Of a DNA stretch of 55,419 nucleotides, positions 33,449 through 41,871 are shown in pieces. Origin of the DNA: Clostridia bacterium (GTDB lineage: Bacteria > Bacillota > Clostridia > UMGS1883 > UMGS1540). The notes under the pieces are model-generated. The model did no database searches, was not told the origin of the DNA, and was given only the letters and a program-made list of their open reading frames with translations. The position numbers and the translations under genes were made by a program. The stretch spans positions 1 through 55,419 of the forward strand of contig JAFZQX010000029.1 in NCBI GenBank assembly GCA_017620205.1, read 5' to 3'. Position 1 is the first letter of the stretch; every line of letters begins with the position of its first letter.

Positions 33449-34345
33449 TTATTCCTCTTTTGTAAAGCCCAGATTTTTAAGCATAAAATTATCGTTTCTC
33501 CAATCGCTTTTAACCTTTACCCAAAGCGAAAGATAAACCTTTTTGCCGAAAAACTTTTCCATGTCCTCTCTGGCGTATGTCCCAACTTTTTTCAGCATTG
33601 CGCCGCCTTTGCCTATTATAATTGATTTGTGCGACGCTTTTTCGCAAAAAATATTTGCGCCGATTTTTAGAGTTTTACCGTCGTCTTTCATTTCAAAAAC
33701 TTCAACGGCGGTGCCGTGCGGAATTTCCTGCTGCATAAGGCGCAGTATCTTTTCCCTTATAATTTCAGAAGCTATTTCGCGCTCCGTTTTGTCCGTTACC
33801 GCATCTTCCGGATAAAACATAGGGCCTTCCTCCGCGAGGTTTTTAATCTCTGATAAAAGCAAATCAACCCCGTCTCCGTGCAGAGCCGATATAGGCACGA
33901 TGGCGGCAAAATCCATCTTTTCCGAAAGCTCCGCAATAAGCGGCAAAATATCTTCTTTATTTACCGCGTCTACCTTGTTTATCGCAAGGATAACGGGAAT
34001 ATCTTCTTTTTGAAGCTCTTTTAAAATTCTCTCTTCGGGCGTGCCGAAGCCTTTTTCGGCGTCAATCATCAGAACCGCCATATCAACGCCGCAGGCGGAC
34101 CTCAGCGCCGCCTCGTTCATATAGTCTCCGAGCTTTGTTCTCGCGCGGTGAACGCCGGGCGTGTCAACAAAAACTATCTGGCAATCTTTTTCGTTTAAAA
34201 TTGCCAGAATCTTGCCGCGCGTTGTCTGCGGCTTTTTTGATACTATTGATATTTTTTCGCCCATTATTCTGTTTATAACAGTCGATTTACCGGCGTTCGG
34301 TCTGCCTACAACGGCCACAAACGCCGATTTGAAACTTTCGCTCAT
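33449..34345 (-). CDS. era: GTPase Era
   Basis: This 298-residue protein has the Era G domain (G1 GRPNAGKST at residue 14, TTRGK, DTPGVHRARTKLGDYM, NKVD) and a C-terminal KH domain (HKSIIIGKGGAMLKKVG) for 16S rRNA 3'-end binding. It works in 30S assembly and its start overlaps the ybeY stop by four bases (34342-34345), consistent with coupling. Confidence 0.96.
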   Translation of the reverse strand: MSESFKSAFVAVVGRPNAGKSTVINRIMGEKISIVSKKPQTTRGKILAILNEKDCQIVFVDTPGVHRARTKLGDYMNEAALRSACGVDMAVLMIDAEKGFGTPEERILKELQKEDIPVILAINKVDAVNKEDILPLIAELSEKMDFAAIVPISALHGDGVDLLLSEIKNLAEEGPMFYPEDAVTDKTEREIASEIIREKILRLMQQEIPHGTAVEVFEMKDDGKTLKIGANIFCEKASHKSIIIGKGGAMLKKVGTYAREDMEKFFGKKVYLSLWVKVKSDWRNDNFMLKNLGFTKEE

Positions 34346-34818
34346 ATGTCTCTCACCAGTCCCAATTTATTTAAAAAGTATTCTTCCCTCTCGCGCATCT
34401 TCTGCCTGTCCGCATCCTCTTCATGGTCGTACCCGAAAAGATGCAGCATGGAATGAACAGTTAAAAAACACACTTCTCTCAAAACGCTGTGACCGTATTC
34501 CTCAGCCTGACTTACGGCGGTTTCAAGAGAAATAACTATATCGCCCAAAATATTTTCTTCATCCTCGAATATTTCATCTTTAGGCTTTTCCTCGCTTTCA
34601 TATTCGAGCATGGGAAAAGAAAGCACATCGGTTTTTCTGTCAATCCCGCGATAATCGCGGTTCAGTTCATGAATCCCGTCATCGTCCGTTATAAGCACCG
34701 AAACTTCAAATTCGCCGAGACCCACTTCGCCCATTACAAGCTCTGCGGCTTTTATAATATTCTCTTCATATTCTTTTGAAAACGGAATCTTATCCTGTTC
34801 ATTCGTTATATATACTAT
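34342..34818 (-). CDS. ybeY: Endoribonuclease YbeY, probably starting at AUA
   Basis: YbeY is a zinc RNase for 16S rRNA maturation. The catalytic signature HSMLHLFGYDH is intact, with HELNRDYRGIDRKTDVLSFP upstream. The first ATG (34734) would give only 130 residues and lose the normal N-terminus. The frame continues upstream through VYITNEQDKIPFSKEYEENI to an ATA at 34818, behind GGGAAAGGATG, giving 158 residues, the usual length. This ATA overlaps the pgpH stop as ATAG. No ATG, GTG or TTG exists between the upstream in-frame stop and 34734 that would include this region, so a rare AUA start (or a base error) is likely. Confidence 0.85.
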   Translation of the reverse strand: MVYITNEQDKIPFSKEYEENIIKAAELVMGEVGLGEFEVSVLITDDDGIHELNRDYRGIDRKTDVLSFPMLEYESEEKPKDEIFEDEENILGDIVISLETAVSQAEEYGHSVLREVCFLTVHSMLHLFGYDHEEDADRQKMREREEYFLNKLGLVRDI

Positions 34819-36791
34819 TGTCTTTCATCCTTTCCCGTTAGGTTTTCGGGGTATTCGGGGTATTTTACCCTGCTGTGGAAATAGCCGCTGAATACTTTGA
34901 TGAAAACTTCCTGTATCGTTTCAAGCTCTTCAAACGTAATGGGGCTCTCGCCAAGCTGGGAATCGGAAATCTTAGCCGCGAAAATCTTTTCTATCATCGC
35001 TTTTATTGAGCTTTCGCTTTTTTCGTCAAGCGAGCGAACCGCCGCTTCGCACGAATCCGCGAGCATAACAACCGCTTCTTCTTTTGTTGCAGGCAGCTGC
35101 GCGTTATATCTGAATTTGCTTTCATCAACGCCTTCGTACATCTTGCGTGCCTTATTTAAAAAGTATGCGACGGGCGTTTTTCCGTGATGCGACATTATAA
35201 TATTCTTTATTGTTTCGGGCAGCTTATATTCCTTAGCAAGCGCCCTGCCGTCTGTTACGTGTTTTATTATTATCTGCGCGCTTTCTTCAGGCTCCATGGT
35301 ATCATGCGGATTTATTCCGTATTGGTTTTCAGTAAACATTTCGGGACGCGACAGCTTGCCTATATCGTGATAATACGCGCCCGTTCTCGCCAAAAGATAG
35401 TTACCGCCGATTTTTTCACACGCCGCCTCGGCAAGGTTACCCACCATAAGGCTGTGATGATATGTGCCGGGCGCCTCAAGAAGGAGTCTTTTAAGAAGCG
35501 GCTGGTTGGGATTTGCCAAATCAGACAGTCTGAAAGGCGTTATAATATCAAAAACATTTTCCCAGAAAGGCAGCGTGCCCATTACTATTACGGAAGATAA
35601 TAACGCGCTGATTATTCCGAACACCGCGCGCACAAGGCATGCTTTTGTTCCGACGTTCTGCAAAAGACCTATTGCAAAATAGGAAGCCGCCGCCAAAACG
35701 CAGAAAATAAGCGACAGGAAAACAAGCTTCCTTCTCTGCGCTATGTTTGAGAAAAGGAAAATGCAAATGCATCCCGCTACAAATACGGATACAAAGTAAT
35801 ATATATCTCCGCCGACGGTAAACGTTATCGCCGTTGAAATTAAAATATAAATCAAAAGCGAAAATCTAACTTCGGTAAGAATTGCGAGTATGGCTGCAGC
35901 AGCCGCAACCGGCAGAATATATTTATTTACCGAACCGCTTACGCTGAGCATAGAAACACAGAGCGCAAAGAGCGCCACTATACTTGTCATTGTGAATATT
36001 TTAGGCTCAAACTTATGTTTTTTATCGGTCAGCAGAATATAAGCGGCAACAATCGCAACGCATATTAAAACAAAGAGTATTGCGCCTATTATCTGCCAAA
36101 TACGCATACTTTCAACGCCGGATACAAGACCGAGCTCCGCTAAAACGGCATACTGCGATTCCGTAACCGCCTCGCCGCGGCCTACTATTTTCTCGTTTTC
36201 TTTATAAATAACGCTCGGAACGCTTGCCTTGACCCTTTCCTTTTCTTCCTGCGTCTTTTCTTCGCTTTCCGAGGCATTTACATCAATCGTTTCACCAAAA
36301 ATTTCTCCTGCGGCTTCAACTGCGCCGTTATCGCCGAGCCGTTCGTAAACCTGCTTTTTTGCTTCTTCAATTGCTTCTTCTTTATTGCGGACGCCGCGAT
36401 CCATAATCGCTTCATGAATCTCTGTTAAGGTGCTTTTAAACTCCTCAAACCTGTCCGCAGAAAGGGTAAGGCAGTATTCGTCTTGAGCATTCGCCGTATC
36501 TTCTGCCGTTCTTTCCGCTTCCTTTTCCTTGAAATATTCCTCAAGCTTATCCTTGTTTTTTTGCGAAACATCGTAGTCAATTTCATACTTTGTCTCAACG
36601 GCTTCCGCGGCCTTTTCCCTGCGTTTTTCCGTTTCTATCCTGTCCTCAACGCTTCGCGTTGCGTAAATATCCGCAGGAGAAATATCCCCTACGTTTATGT
36701 CATATTTCTGAGGGATAATGCCTTTAATTATTATAACCGTCATAAGCGCTATACAAATAGCCTGTATTACGTAATTTAACTGTTTTTTCAT
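34815..36791 (-). CDS. pgpH: 7TM-HD family cyclic-di-AMP phosphodiesterase PgpH
   Basis: This 658-residue membrane protein has an N-terminal helix, a large extracellular region (about 35-260), seven membrane helices (about 265-455) and a cytosolic HD domain with APGTYHHSLMVGNLAEAA, TGAYYHDIGKLSRPEMF and IIMSHHG. PgpH hydrolyses c-di-AMP. Genes for phoH upstream and ybeY downstream give the usual Firmicutes order phoH-pgpH-ybeY-era. Confidence 0.93.
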   Translation of the reverse strand: MKKQLNYVIQAICIALMTVIIIKGIIPQKYDINVGDISPADIYATRSVEDRIETEKRREKAAEAVETKYEIDYDVSQKNKDKLEEYFKEKEAERTAEDTANAQDEYCLTLSADRFEEFKSTLTEIHEAIMDRGVRNKEEAIEEAKKQVYERLGDNGAVEAAGEIFGETIDVNASESEEKTQEEKERVKASVPSVIYKENEKIVGRGEAVTESQYAVLAELGLVSGVESMRIWQIIGAILFVLICVAIVAAYILLTDKKHKFEPKIFTMTSIVALFALCVSMLSVSGSVNKYILPVAAAAAILAILTEVRFSLLIYILISTAITFTVGGDIYYFVSVFVAGCICIFLFSNIAQRRKLVFLSLIFCVLAAASYFAIGLLQNVGTKACLVRAVFGIISALLSSVIVMGTLPFWENVFDIITPFRLSDLANPNQPLLKRLLLEAPGTYHHSLMVGNLAEAACEKIGGNYLLARTGAYYHDIGKLSRPEMFTENQYGINPHDTMEPEESAQIIIKHVTDGRALAKEYKLPETIKNIIMSHHGKTPVAYFLNKARKMYEGVDESKFRYNAQLPATKEEAVVMLADSCEAAVRSLDEKSESSIKAMIEKIFAAKISDSQLGESPITFEELETIQEVFIKVFSGYFHSRVKYPEYPENLTGKDERQ

Positions 36792-36805
36792 AGCGGTATA
36801 CTCAC

Positions 36806-37765
36806 TTATCTTCTTTTCTGTTCTGCCTTTTCATATGCGTTTATTATCTTCTGCACCAGGGGATGTCTTACAACGTCTTTCGCGGTAAGATACACAAACT
36901 CCAGGCCTTCAATGTCCTTTAATATCCTTGCCGCCTCGCGCAGACCGCTGCGTTTTCCGTCCGGCAGATCTATCTGCGTTATATCGCCGGTTATGAGTGC
37001 TTTTGAGCCGAAGCCTATTCTTGTTAAAAACATTTTCATCTGCTCGGGCGTTGTGTTTTGTGCTTCATCGAGAATAATAAAAGCATCGTCAAGCGTTCTG
37101 CCGCGCATATATGCAAGCGGCGCCACCTCTATAACGCCTTTTTCAAGATACTTCTGATGACTTTCAGCACCGAGCATATCGGTAAGCGCGTCATACAAAG
37201 GTCTTAAATACGGATCAACCTTATTCTGCAGATCGCCCGGCAAAAAGCCGAGTTTTTCGCCCGCTTCAACGGCAGGTCTTGTGAGAATTATTCTTGAAAC
37301 CTGTTTTTTGCGGAATGCGTCAACCGCCATAGCGACAGCGAGATACGTTTTACCCGTTCCGGCAGGGCCTATGCCGAAGACAACCGTATTTTTCTTTATC
37401 GTATCAACATATACCTTCTGCCCTACGGTTTTTGCCCTTATCGGCTTTCCTGCCGCGGTTACGCAAACGTAGTTATCGCCGAGCTCAGCGGCGTTATACT
37501 TTATGCCGTCTATCGCCATGGCTATGGCATAGCGCACATCCTGCTCCGAGAGACCCTCTCCCTTTTCGATAACGGCTTCAAGGTTTCCCAAAACCTCTGC
37601 GGCGTTTTCCGTTTTTTCCTCGTCGCCTATTATCTTAAAAGTATCGTCTCTCGTTATAATTTGCACGCCGAGCTCGCTTTCCATGATCTTTATGTTCTTA
37701 TCAAATTCTCCGAAAAGCAGCGGCGCGTTCCTTGAGTATTTTGGTTTGAAAATTTTTTCTGTCAA
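36806..37765 (-). CDS. phoH: PhoH-family ATPase (YbeZ/PhoH-like)
   Basis: This 319-residue protein has an N-terminal KH-like region and a P-loop ATPase domain: GIGPAGTGKTYLAVAMAV (Walker A, about residue 135), TRPAVEAGEKLGFLPGDL, and DDAFIILDEAQN (Walker B). It associates with YbeY in rRNA metabolism. GGAGGAAACC precedes the start. The stop is 14 bases before the pgpH start. Confidence 0.93.
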   Translation of the reverse strand: MTEKIFKPKYSRNAPLLFGEFDKNIKIMESELGVQIITRDDTFKIIGDEEKTENAAEVLGNLEAVIEKGEGLSEQDVRYAIAMAIDGIKYNAAELGDNYVCVTAAGKPIRAKTVGQKVYVDTIKKNTVVFGIGPAGTGKTYLAVAMAVDAFRKKQVSRIILTRPAVEAGEKLGFLPGDLQNKVDPYLRPLYDALTDMLGAESHQKYLEKGVIEVAPLAYMRGRTLDDAFIILDEAQNTTPEQMKMFLTRIGFGSKALITGDITQIDLPDGKRSGLREAARILKDIEGLEFVYLTAKDVVRHPLVQKIINAYEKAEQKRR

Positions 37766-37780
37766 GGTTTCCTCCTATAT

Positions 37781-38962
37781 TTATTCAGTTATTTCTATTT
37801 CTCGTGTTTCGCTTATATTTTCACTGCAGGTAAGCATGCATTTCAAATCTATACCGTTTTCCGTTTTGACATACTGCATATCCCTGTCTAGTATCTTTGT
37901 GCCGTCACTTAGTCCGTCCTCAAGTTCCGCAAACAATTCCCCGGAATAATACAGAGCCGCTTCCTGCGGCGTTAAGTCATACTTTAAAATGTTTGTTTCC
38001 TCAAAAACTTCCGTTTTAAGCCTTAAAGGCAAATACAAATCGCCCCAGAGATGCAGGGAATACTCTTTTTCGGATACATCGGCGTCTTTATACGGACTGC
38101 GTTTGAAATGATATACGGGAATGGAAAATCCGCCTACGGCAACAGAGTGTTTTTTATAAACTCTCCCGGTTTTCAGACTTTCGGTCTTTGAAAGCGGAAA
38201 ACTGCCGTTTTTTTCGTGCCATGTGGTCGCGTATATTTCGCCGTCCGCATGTCTGAGCTGTAGCTCTGCGCCTTCCATTACTCCGCTTACAAGAAGCTGA
38301 CCTTTTGAAACCACATCGCCTTCTTGTACCATTTTCTGTCCGTCCCGGACTATCATCCGCGTAATAACGCCGTCGCATGACGCAACAATATTACACGGAT
38401 CATCGCTTTTAATCTCGGGTTTACCGGTGCGCTCCTTAACGGTTACTATGGCGCGCGTACCTTTAATATCAACCCAAATCCAGGAGAGACCGGGCACTTT
38501 TTTCATCATTTCGCGCTGAATCACCCTTTTATCATGATTGTATTTTACCACACCTACGCCAATACCGCAAGACCTTAAAGCATCTCTTATGCTATTTTTT
38601 TCAATTTTTTCCGCGCCCTCTATCTCAACGGACCAAATAAACGAAGTTAAAAGTATTACGGCGGCTATGAAAACGGCGATCCCGAAAAGAAACGCTTTTC
38701 TCTTTCTGCGCTTATGAAGATACGGCGGCAGACCCCTTTTTTCTTTAATTCTGACGCGTGTTTTTGTTCGATATGCCGCTTTTCTTATTCTGTGAAAGCC
38801 GCGGATCGAGATTTTCATCTCCGCCTTGTTTTTCTCCTTCTTTTCTATATCCCACAGATATATTTTGCTTTTTATTGCAAGATTTATAAACCTTTCCAAA
38901 AATGCTCCGCAAGCCTCTATTACGAGATACCCTCTGAAAAAATTTATAATTCTAATCAGCAT
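37781..38962 (-). CDS. yqfD: Sporulation protein YqfD
   Basis: This 393-residue protein has an N-terminal amphipathic/hydrophobic segment, a basic loop (YRTKTRVRIKEKRGLPPYLH), one membrane helix (about 88-110: AFLFGIAVFIAAVILLTSFI) and an outer-facing beta-rich domain (LSWIWVDIKGTRAIVTVKER, VVSKGQLLVSG). It is a mother-cell sigma-E-type sporulation gene in known genomes. Its start overlaps the yqfC stop by 11 bases. Confidence 0.9.
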   Translation of the reverse strand: MLIRIINFFRGYLVIEACGAFLERFINLAIKSKIYLWDIEKKEKNKAEMKISIRGFHRIRKAAYRTKTRVRIKEKRGLPPYLHKRRKRKAFLFGIAVFIAAVILLTSFIWSVEIEGAEKIEKNSIRDALRSCGIGVGVVKYNHDKRVIQREMMKKVPGLSWIWVDIKGTRAIVTVKERTGKPEIKSDDPCNIVASCDGVITRMIVRDGQKMVQEGDVVSKGQLLVSGVMEGAELQLRHADGEIYATTWHEKNGSFPLSKTESLKTGRVYKKHSVAVGGFSIPVYHFKRSPYKDADVSEKEYSLHLWGDLYLPLRLKTEVFEETNILKYDLTPQEAALYYSGELFAELEDGLSDGTKILDRDMQYVKTENGIDLKCMLTCSENISETREIEITE

Positions 38963-39239
38963 CTATATCAAACCCCTTTATCCTGCCGCAAAGCTCTATG
39001 TCGACATCCGTAAGCGATTTTATGGTGAGCTTTTCCCCTTTTATTCTGAATATTCCGAGCGATGTTGAAATCACCAACAAGTTTTCGTCGTACTCAACTA
39101 TACCGCTTAAGTTTTCTACGGTTGCGCCCCTGTCGCCGCGAACCGTTATGCAGGGCGTGCCGAGCACAAGCTCGCTCGGCAAATCAATCGCTTCAATGGC
39201 GCGCTCTGCCGCGGGTATTTTTCTTTTTTTCTTTTTCAA
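38952..39239 (-). CDS. yqfC: Sporulation protein YqfC
   Basis: This 95-residue protein matches YqfC: AIEAIDLPSELVLGTPCITV, RGDRGATVENLSGIVEYDEN and SLGIFRIKGEKLTIKSL. It is the usual partner upstream of yqfD. AAAGGAGTTTGAAAAAG spans the start region. The gap to the divergent ylbJ holds AT-rich sequence with no clear consensus promoter. Confidence 0.9.
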   Translation of the reverse strand: MKKKKRKIPAAERAIEAIDLPSELVLGTPCITVRGDRGATVENLSGIVEYDENLLVISTSLGIFRIKGEKLTIKSLTDVDIELCGRIKGFDIDAD

Positions 39240-39335
39240 ACTCCTTTCACCTCTGTAAAATTATATGTCCGCTTGAATTATTAAGTACTTTTTTTTGAGC
39301 TTCGAAATAAGTTTTAAATATGGGAGGTGATGATT

Positions 39336-40382
39336 TTGAGAAAAATAATACTGATTCTGTCGGCTGCGGGAGCTCTGCTTTGCGCTCTGTTTTCACCCGC
39401 GGTGTCCGCCGCCGCACTGGACGCCGCAAAGCTTTGCGCCTCGGTTTTAGCCCCGTCGCTTTTTCCCTTTTTCGTATGCGCAAATCTTTTACTGTCTCTC
39501 GGCGGCGCCGAAATTCTCTCAAAGGGCGCGGGAAGAATTATGCGTCCTTTGTTTTGTGTGAGAGACAAAGGCGCTCTGCCGCTTATATTGGGACTTATCA
39601 GCGGTTATCCATGCGGCGCTGTGGTTACATGCAAAATGTACGACGCCGGAAGTCTTTCAAAAAACGAAGCCGAAAGGCTTATGGCGTTTTCAAACAACGC
39701 CGGCCCCATGTTTATAATAAGCGCCGTGGGAAACGGACTTTTCGGCAATTCTCAAGTTGGTTTTCTTATTTACCTTTCTCATGTTGCGGGCGCCTTTCTT
39801 TGCGGCATAACGCTTTCATTTTTTGCAAAAAAAGAAAAAACTTCCGTTCAAAAGTATAAAAACCGTCATACCGGCGCTTCAGACGCGGTACCAAATGCCG
39901 TTATGAGTATTTTAAATCTTAGCGGCTATGTAATATTCTTTTCTGTAATACTCGCAATTATGAAATCTTTGGGCTTTATAGATTTTCTTTGCCGTATACT
40001 TTGCGCTTTCGGCACAGAACGCAAATGTGCCGAAATGCTGAGCAGCGGGATATTTGAAATAACAAGCGGATTATTCTCTTCGGGATGCAAAAACATACCG
40101 TGTGCAGCGGCGCTTATATCGATAGGAGGCGCATCCGTCTTTCTTCAGACAATGTCGTTTGCAGCCAAAAGCGGTTTAAGCCTTAAATACTACATAGCCG
40201 GAAAGCTGTTTTCGGGAGGTGCGGCTGCAGCCACAGCGCGTCTCCTTTTGCGCGTTTTTCCCGTTTCGGTAAAAACCTTCGCGCCTGCAGCCGTCTTTGA
40301 AACGAGCCCTTATATGTATTTTGCCGCAGCGCTTTTGCTGTCTTTTCCGCTTATATTTTTATTTTTTCCGGACAGGAGGTAA
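39336..40382 (+). CDS. ylbJ: Sporulation integral membrane protein YlbJ
   Basis: The 348-residue product has eight or more membrane helices and the YlbJ motifs SVLAPSLFPFFVCANLLLSL, LGLISGYPCGAVVTCKMYD, LMAFSNNAGPMFIISAVG and EITSGLFSSGCKNI. It is a nucleoside-transporter-gate-like protein needed for spore cortex. TTG 39336 is favoured because GGAGGTGAT sits at the right distance; ATG 39330 or GTG 39327 overlap that site. Confidence 0.88.
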   Translation: MRKIILILSAAGALLCALFSPAVSAAALDAAKLCASVLAPSLFPFFVCANLLLSLGGAEILSKGAGRIMRPLFCVRDKGALPLILGLISGYPCGAVVTCKMYDAGSLSKNEAERLMAFSNNAGPMFIISAVGNGLFGNSQVGFLIYLSHVAGAFLCGITLSFFAKKEKTSVQKYKNRHTGASDAVPNAVMSILNLSGYVIFFSVILAIMKSLGFIDFLCRILCAFGTERKCAEMLSSGIFEITSGLFSSGCKNIPCAAALISIGGASVFLQTMSFAAKSGLSLKYYIAGKLFSGGAAAATARLLLRVFPVSVKTFAPAAVFETSPYMYFAAALLLSFPLIFLFFPDRR

Positions 40383-40389
40383 ATAAATT

Positions 40390-41079
40390 ATGAATTTTAA
40401 AAAATATCAAATAGCGCTTTTTATGTTTGTAATTACCGTTTTTTCGCTTTTTTTCGCAGAACACGGCATTTTGCCCGTCTCAGGGAACCGCAAAACAGTA
40501 ATAGTTATAGACGCCGGGCACGGCTTGCCGGACGGCGGCGCGGTAGGCAAAAGCGGCACGCCCGAAAGCGATATAAACCTTGAAGTATCACTCCTTTTGC
40601 AAAAAGAACTTGAATCACGCGGATACGAAATCATAATGACAAGACGCGATGAAAACGGAATATATAAAAACGCAGGCGGCAGTATTAAAGAAAAAAAGCG
40701 CGAGGATATGAAAAACCGGCTTGGGATAGCACAAAAAAGCCATGCGGATTTATTTATAAGTATTCATATGAACTTTTTCGGAGAAGCAAATTCAAGCGGT
40801 CCGCAGGTTTTTTATAAGGCAGGCTCCGAAAGCGGCGAGCGCGCCGCAGTTTGTATAAGAGAATCGTTTATAAAAAACATCGGCAGTCACTGTACAAGGG
40901 AGATAAAGCCCGTCACAGACGGCATATACCTACTACGCGAGGTTAAAATCCCCGCCGTTTTGGTTGAATGCGGCTTTTTGTCAAACCCCGATGAAGAAAC
41001 CCTTCTGCTAACTCCCGGCTATCAAATCAAAATGTCAAATGCAATAGCAAACGGGATAGACGAATACTTCAAAAACTAA
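40390..41079 (+). CDS. cwlD: N-acetylmuramoyl-L-alanine amidase CwlD-like
   Basis: This 229-residue protein has an N-terminal membrane anchor and an Amidase_3 domain: VIVIDAGHGLPDGGAVG (zinc His), SDINLEVSLLLQKEL (Glu), DLFISIHMNFF (His) and VLVECGFLSNPDE (catalytic Glu). Length and anchor fit CwlD, which helps make muramic-delta-lactam in the spore cortex. Seven bases separate it from ylbJ, so they are one operon. Confidence 0.88.
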   Translation: MNFKKYQIALFMFVITVFSLFFAEHGILPVSGNRKTVIVIDAGHGLPDGGAVGKSGTPESDINLEVSLLLQKELESRGYEIIMTRRDENGIYKNAGGSIKEKKREDMKNRLGIAQKSHADLFISIHMNFFGEANSSGPQVFYKAGSESGERAAVCIRESFIKNIGSHCTREIKPVTDGIYLLREVKIPAVLVECGFLSNPDEETLLLTPGYQIKMSNAIANGIDEYFKN

Positions 41080-41099
41080 AACGCGCCTCTCGGCGCGTT
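41080..41099 (+). terminator. Rho-independent terminator of ylbJ-cwlD
   Basis: AACGCGCC / GGCGCGTT with a TCTC loop, followed by TTTTTTC, directly after the cwlD stop. Confidence 0.9.
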
Positions 41100-41133
41100 T
41101 TTTCTTTATTTCCGCATTCTGCATTATCATTTA

Positions 41134-41851
41134 TTATTTAAGCAAAGCGTTTATAAGAAAGCACATCGCAAAGCCCAGTGCTGTCGGCAAAAGAGCTGCC
41201 AAAAGCGTATATTTTGCGCTTCCCGTTTCTTTTTTTACCGTCCAAAGCGTTGTTGAACAAGGCCAGTGAAAAAGGCAGAAAACCGTAACGCACAGGGCGG
41301 TAACGTAAGTCCAGCCGTTTTGCAAAAGCAGGCTGTGCAAGGCGGAAAGCGAGGAAGGCTCCGTTATGGTACCGCTTGCGGTATATATCATAATTATTAT
41401 GGGCACTACAATTTCGTTTGCCGGAAACCCCAAAATAAACGCCAAAAGTATTGCGCCGTCAAGACCGAAAATTTTCGCAAAGGGGTCTAAAAAACGGCTG
41501 ACCGCCAAAAGCGCCGAAGTATCGCCTACAGACGTGTTGCCAAGCAAAAATATGAGTATCCCGGCGGGTGCCGCCACGGATACGGCGCGCCCCAAAACAA
41601 ATATGGTTCTGTCAAGAATGCTCCTTAGTATTGTCTTTCCTATCTGCGGTTTGCGGAAAGGCGGCAATTCTATCATAAACGTTGAAGGCTCTCCGCGCAG
41701 AAATGTTTTTGACAGAAAAAGCGACGCCGCAAAAGCAGCCGCAACACCGAGCAATATCACGCCCGTAAGACACAGCGCCGACAAAACGCTCTGCTTAAAG
41801 CCGAATGCGCCGCCGAGAAAAAACATGCCTATAATTGCCGTAAGCGTAGGA
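41134..41851 (-). pseudogene. feoB: feoB, 3' part (C-terminal transporter domain), severed
   Basis: The frame encodes the C-terminal half of the ferrous iron transporter FeoB, from FPTLTAIIGMFFLG onward through the second Gate domain (LGRAVSVAAPAGILIFLLGN, FILGFPANEIVVPIIIMIY) and ending INALLK. There is no G domain. The frame continues upstream into the integrated element (to an ATG at 41922, in a different frame from the recombinase). The matching N-terminal part lies 12 kb away at 53852-55186 on the same strand in the right order. About 239 residues are native FeoB. Confidence 0.9.
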
Positions 41852-41871
41852 AAAGCTCCGTTTGCTTTAAG
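41841..41871. other. Attachment site attL (feoB 3' side)
   Basis: On the minus strand CAAACGGAGCT-TT-TCCTACG: the left arm belongs to the element and the right part to feoB. The core TT is at 41852-41853 (AA on plus). The recombinase stop codon (41867-41869) is 14 bases from the core. Confidence 0.85.

Noticed and set aside
39247..39568. Arginine-rich minus-strand frames opposite ylbJ
   Set aside because: They are antisense to the well-conserved ylbJ coding region, and the high arginine content is a by-product of its codon usage.
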